This document shows, piece after piece, positions 60,739-64,000 of a stretch of 64,000 nt of DNA. The notes below the pieces were generated by a model, which was given only the letters and a program-made list of their open reading frames with translations, was not told where the DNA came from and did no database searches. The translations under genes were made by a program, and so were the position numbers. Origin of the DNA: Selenomonas ruminantium AC2024 (GTDB taxonomy: Bacteria > Bacillota > Negativicutes > Selenomonadales > Selenomonadaceae); NCBI RefSeq assembly GCF_000687995.1, contig NZ_JIAC01000001.1:2170001-2234000 (forward strand), written 5' to 3'. Every line of letters begins with the position of its first letter. Position 1 is the stretch's first letter.

Positions 60739-61911
60739 TCAATACAATTTTTTCAGCTGCGCACCATTATAATAGTGCTGCAAAATCTTCTTATAATCCC
60801 AACGCTCGCTGTCCGCATAAGCCTTGGCGCCATACTGGGACATGCCCAGCCCGTGTCCCCAGCCGTAGCCCTTGATAAAGACCACATGGCGGTTCAGGCT
60901 CATGGAAAAGAGCGTGCTCTTGAGGCCCAGCATACTGCGCAAATCGTTGCCCGTCACGCTGGCCCGTCCATTCTTGCCCACAAAGGTCACAGACTTCACC
61001 CGGCCGGAAATGGTGCGGTCCTTTGAGGCCTTGCCAATCCTAATCGGCGAAAGTTCGATTTTCTTGATTTCACCGATATTCTTGCCCCGCTTGGCCAAAA
61101 GCTCACCAAGCTGCTGGGCTGTGACATTCTTCTCCCACGGATACGTTTCCGTGCGCAGTTCCTTAGCCGCCCGCAGGCAGTCAATGCGGCTGCCCCAGAC
61201 ATCTTCGCTGTTTTCTGTCATGCCGCCGGAATCCGTATGGAACAGGGCGTCCACCAGTGCGCCCCGGCTTTGCAGAACTTCACCAGCCGTAGCCTTGACG
61301 GCCTGATTAGCCGCCGTCCGCTCTGCGGCCACACCACCATACTGCTGGCAATGGGTGGTCGCACAGACATCAAAGCCCTCTTTGCCATGGCGCTTGCGCT
61401 GATGCAGGGCATAGGTGCGGGCCGCCACTGCCTGCGCTTTCACCGCTTCGGCGTTCCACTCCGGAGGCATTTCCTCGGGCACCACACCCTGCAGGTATTC
61501 CTCCACCGTCACGCGGTTAATCACATCGAGACGGTTCTTGTGCGGCACGAGCCGCAGGGCCCCCCGATAGGATTTGCTATCGTAGGTGCTGACAAGTTTG
61601 GCCAGATTGCGCTCGTCCTCAACCGTTAGTTCCAAAGCCGCCGCATCGGCATTTTTGAGTTTCTTGCCGTTCATTTCCCAACCGGTGCCGGCAAAGGTCA
61701 ATGTCGCAAATTCCTTAGCCTTGCCCTGCCAGACCACCTTCTTGTTGTCCAGCCGCTTCAAGACCACGGGGATATTTCCCGACAGGCGTAAAGTCGTGCC
61801 CTTGGTGCCCAGAGAAACCAAGAGCTGAGGCTGCCAGGCGGCCTCAGCAAAGCCTGCCGAGCCCAGCAAAAACAAACACAGGGTGCAAAGGGTGATTAAT
61901 TTCTTTTTCAT
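60739..61911 (-). CDS. SpoIID/LytB-domain cell-wall protein
   Basis: 390 residues with a signal peptide (about 1-24). The SpoIID domain is clear: NVTVEEYLQGVVPEEMPPEWNAEAVKAQAVAARTYAL and GYGWGHGLGMSQYGAKAYA, both sites that bind and cut glycan strands. In spore-formers SpoIID acts in engulfment; here the neighbours are housekeeping genes and the organism may not sporulate, so a peptidoglycan lytic role in growth is likelier. It overlaps the queH end by 4 bases. Confidence 0.92.
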   Translation of the reverse strand: MKKKLITLCTLCLFLLGSAGFAEAAWQPQLLVSLGTKGTTLRLSGNIPVVLKRLDNKKVVWQGKAKEFATLTFAGTGWEMNGKKLKNADAAALELTVEDERNLAKLVSTYDSKSYRGALRLVPHKNRLDVINRVTVEEYLQGVVPEEMPPEWNAEAVKAQAVAARTYALHQRKRHGKEGFDVCATTHCQQYGGVAAERTAANQAVKATAGEVLQSRGALVDALFHTDSGGMTENSEDVWGSRIDCLRAAKELRTETYPWEKNVTAQQLGELLAKRGKNIGEIKKIELSPIRIGKASKDRTISGRVKSVTFVGKNGRASVTGNDLRSMLGLKSTLFSMSLNRHVVFIKGYGWGHGLGMSQYGAKAYADSERWDYKKILQHYYNGAQLKKLY

Positions 61912-62537
61912 CGCTGCGCCTCCAGTTCCCGGGCCTTGGCCTCTGCTTCGAGCCGTGCCCGCTTCTTGGCCTTGTTGTCCTTCTTGCGCTGCTTGCGGAT
62001 GGCCTTGCTGTAGCGCTCCTCCTCACTGAAGATACATCCGCAGTAAGGCTGGCGGTAAAGCTCCAGCTCCTGGCTGATGTCAATGCCCTCCTGCCAACCG
62101 GGACGGAAATCTTCATAGTAGAATTGCACGCCATACTGCGCGGCAAAACGCTCTGCCGTCCGCTTCATTAAATCATGCTGCTGGTAAATGCTGTAAAAGA
62201 GCGTCGATGTAAAGGCATCAAAGCCATGCTCCGCCGCAAACCGCGCCGCTTCCTCCAACCGCCAAGTATAGCACATGGTACAGCGGCCATTGGGCATGGC
62301 TTCTGCCGGCAGGGCCCGCTTCAGAAAATCCCGCAGGAGGTAATTTTCGTCCGCGAAAAATTCCATCTGGACCTTTTCCGCAAACTCCCGCGCGGTATTG
62401 AGACGCATCTCCCACTCTTTGTACGGGTGGATGTTGGGATTGAAAAAATACCCAACCGGCTCAATGCCATCGGCCCGCAGTTTTTTCACCGGATAACAGG
62501 AACACGGCCCGCAGCACATATGTAATAGTAACTTCAT
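61908..62537 (-). CDS. queH: epoxyqueuosine reductase QueH
   Basis: 209 residues from the ATG ending at 62537. It reduces epoxyqueuosine to queuosine, the last step, using an Fe-S/iron site. Conserved Cys sets: HMCCGPCSCYP, GRCTMCYTWRLEEAA and YCGCIFSEEERYSKA. This is the non-cobalamin type (QueH) that replaces QueG. A GTG two codons earlier is possible. It lies 12 bases downstream of ruvB. Confidence 0.95.
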   Translation of the reverse strand: MKLLLHMCCGPCSCYPVKKLRADGIEPVGYFFNPNIHPYKEWEMRLNTAREFAEKVQMEFFADENYLLRDFLKRALPAEAMPNGRCTMCYTWRLEEAARFAAEHGFDAFTSTLFYSIYQQHDLMKRTAERFAAQYGVQFYYEDFRPGWQEGIDISQELELYRQPYCGCIFSEEERYSKAIRKQRKKDNKAKKRARLEAEAKARELEAQR

Positions 62538-62549
62538 AACCACAAACTC

Positions 62550-63578
62550 CTATTCCGGATAAGCAATGCCCAGATGCTCGTAGCCCGCCTTCGTCACCAC
62601 GCGGCCGCGGGGCGTACGGTTGATAAAACCGAGCTGAATGAGGAATGGCTCAAACACATCCTCCACAGTATCCGTACTCTCGCTGATTGCCGCCGCCAAC
62701 GTGTCGAGTCCTACCGGGCCGCCGCCAAACTTCTTAATCATGGTCAAAAGCATGCGCCTGTCCGTATGGTCAAGGCCTGCCTTATCCACTTCAAGCAGAG
62801 ACAATGCCTTATCGGCAATCTCGTCGGTGATGACGTCCTTGCCCTCATACTGCGCCACATCCCGCACACGCTTCAAGAGACGGTTGGCAATACGTGGGGT
62901 TCCCCGGGAACGGCGCGCAATTTCCATAGCCCCTTTATCCTCAATGGGGATTTCCAAAATCTCTGCCGCACGCTTGACAATCGTCACCAATGCCTCCGGC
63001 GTATAATACTCCAGACGGGAAATGATGCCGAAACGGTCACGCAAAGGCGCCGCCAGCGAGCCCGCTTTCGTCGTAGCGCCAATCAGCGTAAAGGGCGCAA
63101 TATCGAGCCGGATGGAGCGGGCACTTGGCCCCTTGCCGATAATAATATCCAGCGCAAAATCCTCCATGGCCGAGTACAGCACTTCCTCCACGCTGCGAGA
63201 CAAGCGGTGAATTTCATCAATAAAGAGTACATCATGCTCCTGCAGATTCGTGAGCAGCGCCGCCAAATCCCCCTGCCGTTCAATAGCCGGGCCGGAGGTC
63301 TGCCGGAAATTTACACCCATTTCATTGGCAATGATTCCCGCCAGCGTGGTCTTCCCCAGCCCCGGCGGGCCGTAGAGCAGAACATGGTCCAGCGAATCGC
63401 CGCGGTTCATCGCCGCCTGAATGAAAATCTCCAGATTCTTTTTGGCCTTGTCCTGGCCAATGTATTCACTTAACTTGCGGGGGCGCAGGCTGTACTGCCA
63501 ATCATCCGTCCGCTGCTCGTCCATGGCCACAATGCGGCCATCATCAATATCCATATCGTAAAAATCTTCTTCAGCCAA
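62550..63578 (-). CDS. ruvB: Holliday junction branch-migration ATPase RuvB
   Basis: 342 residues. It drives branch migration with RuvA. AAA+ motifs: [19 protein letters not shown] (Walker A), [15 protein letters not shown] (Walker B), and [19 protein letters not shown] (sensor 1). The C-terminal winged helix ends [13 protein letters not shown]. It starts 15 bases after ruvA. No oddities. Confidence 0.98.
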   Translation of the reverse strand: MAEEDFYDMDIDDGRIVAMDEQRTDDWQYSLRPRKLSEYIGQDKAKKNLEIFIQAAMNRGDSLDHVLLYGPPGLGKTTLAGIIANEMGVNFRQTSGPAIERQGDLAALLTNLQEHDVLFIDEIHRLSRSVEEVLYSAMEDFALDIIIGKGPSARSIRLDIAPFTLIGATTKAGSLAAPLRDRFGIISRLEYYTPEALVTIVKRAAEILEIPIEDKGAMEIARRSRGTPRIANRLLKRVRDVAQYEGKDVITDEIADKALSLLEVDKAGLDHTDRRMLLTMIKKFGGGPVGLDTLAAAISESTDTVEDVFEPFLIQLGFINRTPRGRVVTKAGYEHLGIAYPE

Positions 63579-63593
63579 GCCTCAACCCTCCTG

Positions 63594-64000
63594 TTAAAAT
63601 TTATTCAACTGCTTAAGCGCCAGCTTGATGACTTCTTCCGTCGTCTTGCACTTGGTCGCCTTCTTGAGCACCGGCGCGATTTCGGCCTGACTATAACCCA
63701 GAGCCACCAAAGCCGCCTGCGCTTCACTCATCATATCGTCGCCAGTCGGCCCTTCCAAATCCAACGTCAGAATTTCTTCCACATCATCAGCCGCCGCAAA
63801 AGCAACCTTGTCCTTCAGTTCCAAAATCAGCCGCTCCGCCGACTTCTTGCCAATGCCCGGCAGTTTCGTCAGCACCGTGGCCTGCTTGTTCTGAATCGCC
63901 TTGCAGAGACTTTCCACCGTAATGGCCGACAAAATCCCCAGCGCCACCTTGGGCCCGATACCCGAAACACCAATGAGCAGCTGAAAGATATCGTACTCTT
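63594..64000 (-). CDS. ruvA: Holliday junction DNA-binding subunit RuvA (5' end outside window)
   Basis: About 135 residues are visible on the minus strand, running off the right edge; the missing part is the N-terminal OB-fold. The visible start FQLLIGVSGIGPKVALGIL and LPGIGKKSAERLILELKDKV are the two helix-hairpin-helix motifs; the last 50 residues form the domain III that touches RuvB (AQAALVALGYSQAEIAPVLKK). The frame is open to the edge, so it is a normal gene cut by the window, not a broken one. Confidence 0.94.
   Translation of the reverse strand, partial: EYDIFQLLIGVSGIGPKVALGILSAITVESLCKAIQNKQATVLTKLPGIGKKSAERLILELKDKVAFAAADDVEEILTLDLEGPTGDDMMSEAQAALVALGYSQAEIAPVLKKATKCKTTEEVIKLALKQLNKF

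Overview
The window looks like a stretch of chromosome from a Selenomonas-type bacterium (Negativicutes, a diderm Firmicute). The strongest marker is the lysine/ornithine decarboxylase at 29074-30255, whose 393-residue length and sequence match my memory of the Selenomonas ruminantium enzyme. Firmicute-type genes (ylxM, ylqD, khpA, remA) sit beside envelope genes expected in an outer-membrane organism (AsmA-like). Most genes lie on the minus strand in long housekeeping operons, and many start behind clear sigma-70-type promoters.

Region by region. 1-1600 is the edge of a mobile island at a tRNA-Leu(CAA) gene: three small genes with nearly identical double-glycine leaders but unrelated core peptides, a RadC-like gene and the C-terminal stump of a tyrosine integrase. 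1.7-21.4 kb is core: a chemoreceptor, ylxM-ffh-rpsP-khpA-ylqD-rimM-trmD, envelope genes, cca, the threonine branch (ACT protein, hom, thrB), plsY, der, a radical-SAM-like DUF512 protein, rpsA and ispH. 21.5-28.8 kb is a six-gene membrane-bound group 4 [NiFe] hydrogenase operon. 28.9-33.3 kb holds the decarboxylase, rpmB, a GalT-like protein and prfC.

33.4-38.8 kb is an accessory block: a GmrSD-type DUF262/HNH protein facing a four-gene minus-strand set (ADP-ribosylglycohydrolase, macrodomain, secreted repeat protein, NadR-like P-loop protein). It is followed by a structured intergenic region that may encode a small RNA. hypF (39.2 kb) should serve the hydrogenase. A 600-bp non-coding element with several long inverted repeats lies between convergent genes at 42.86-43.46 kb. 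43.5-52.8 kb returns to core genes (coaBC, rpoZ, gmk, remA, yicC, dapF, typA, xth, lepB, rplS). 52.9-58.1 kb is a peptide/nickel-family ABC importer behind a cobalamin riboswitch, which suggests cobalt or nickel uptake. 58.2-64 kb carries a MATE exporter, queA, spoIID-like, queH, ruvB and the 3' part of ruvA.

Metal and cofactor links recur: the hydrogenase needs nickel, hypF makes its CN ligands, and the B12-controlled importer may supply Ni or Co. A dispersed short palindrome, TGACNNGTCA, appears 17 times in this window where about one copy is expected by chance. It is usually in pairs or fours and lies both inside genes and in terminators.
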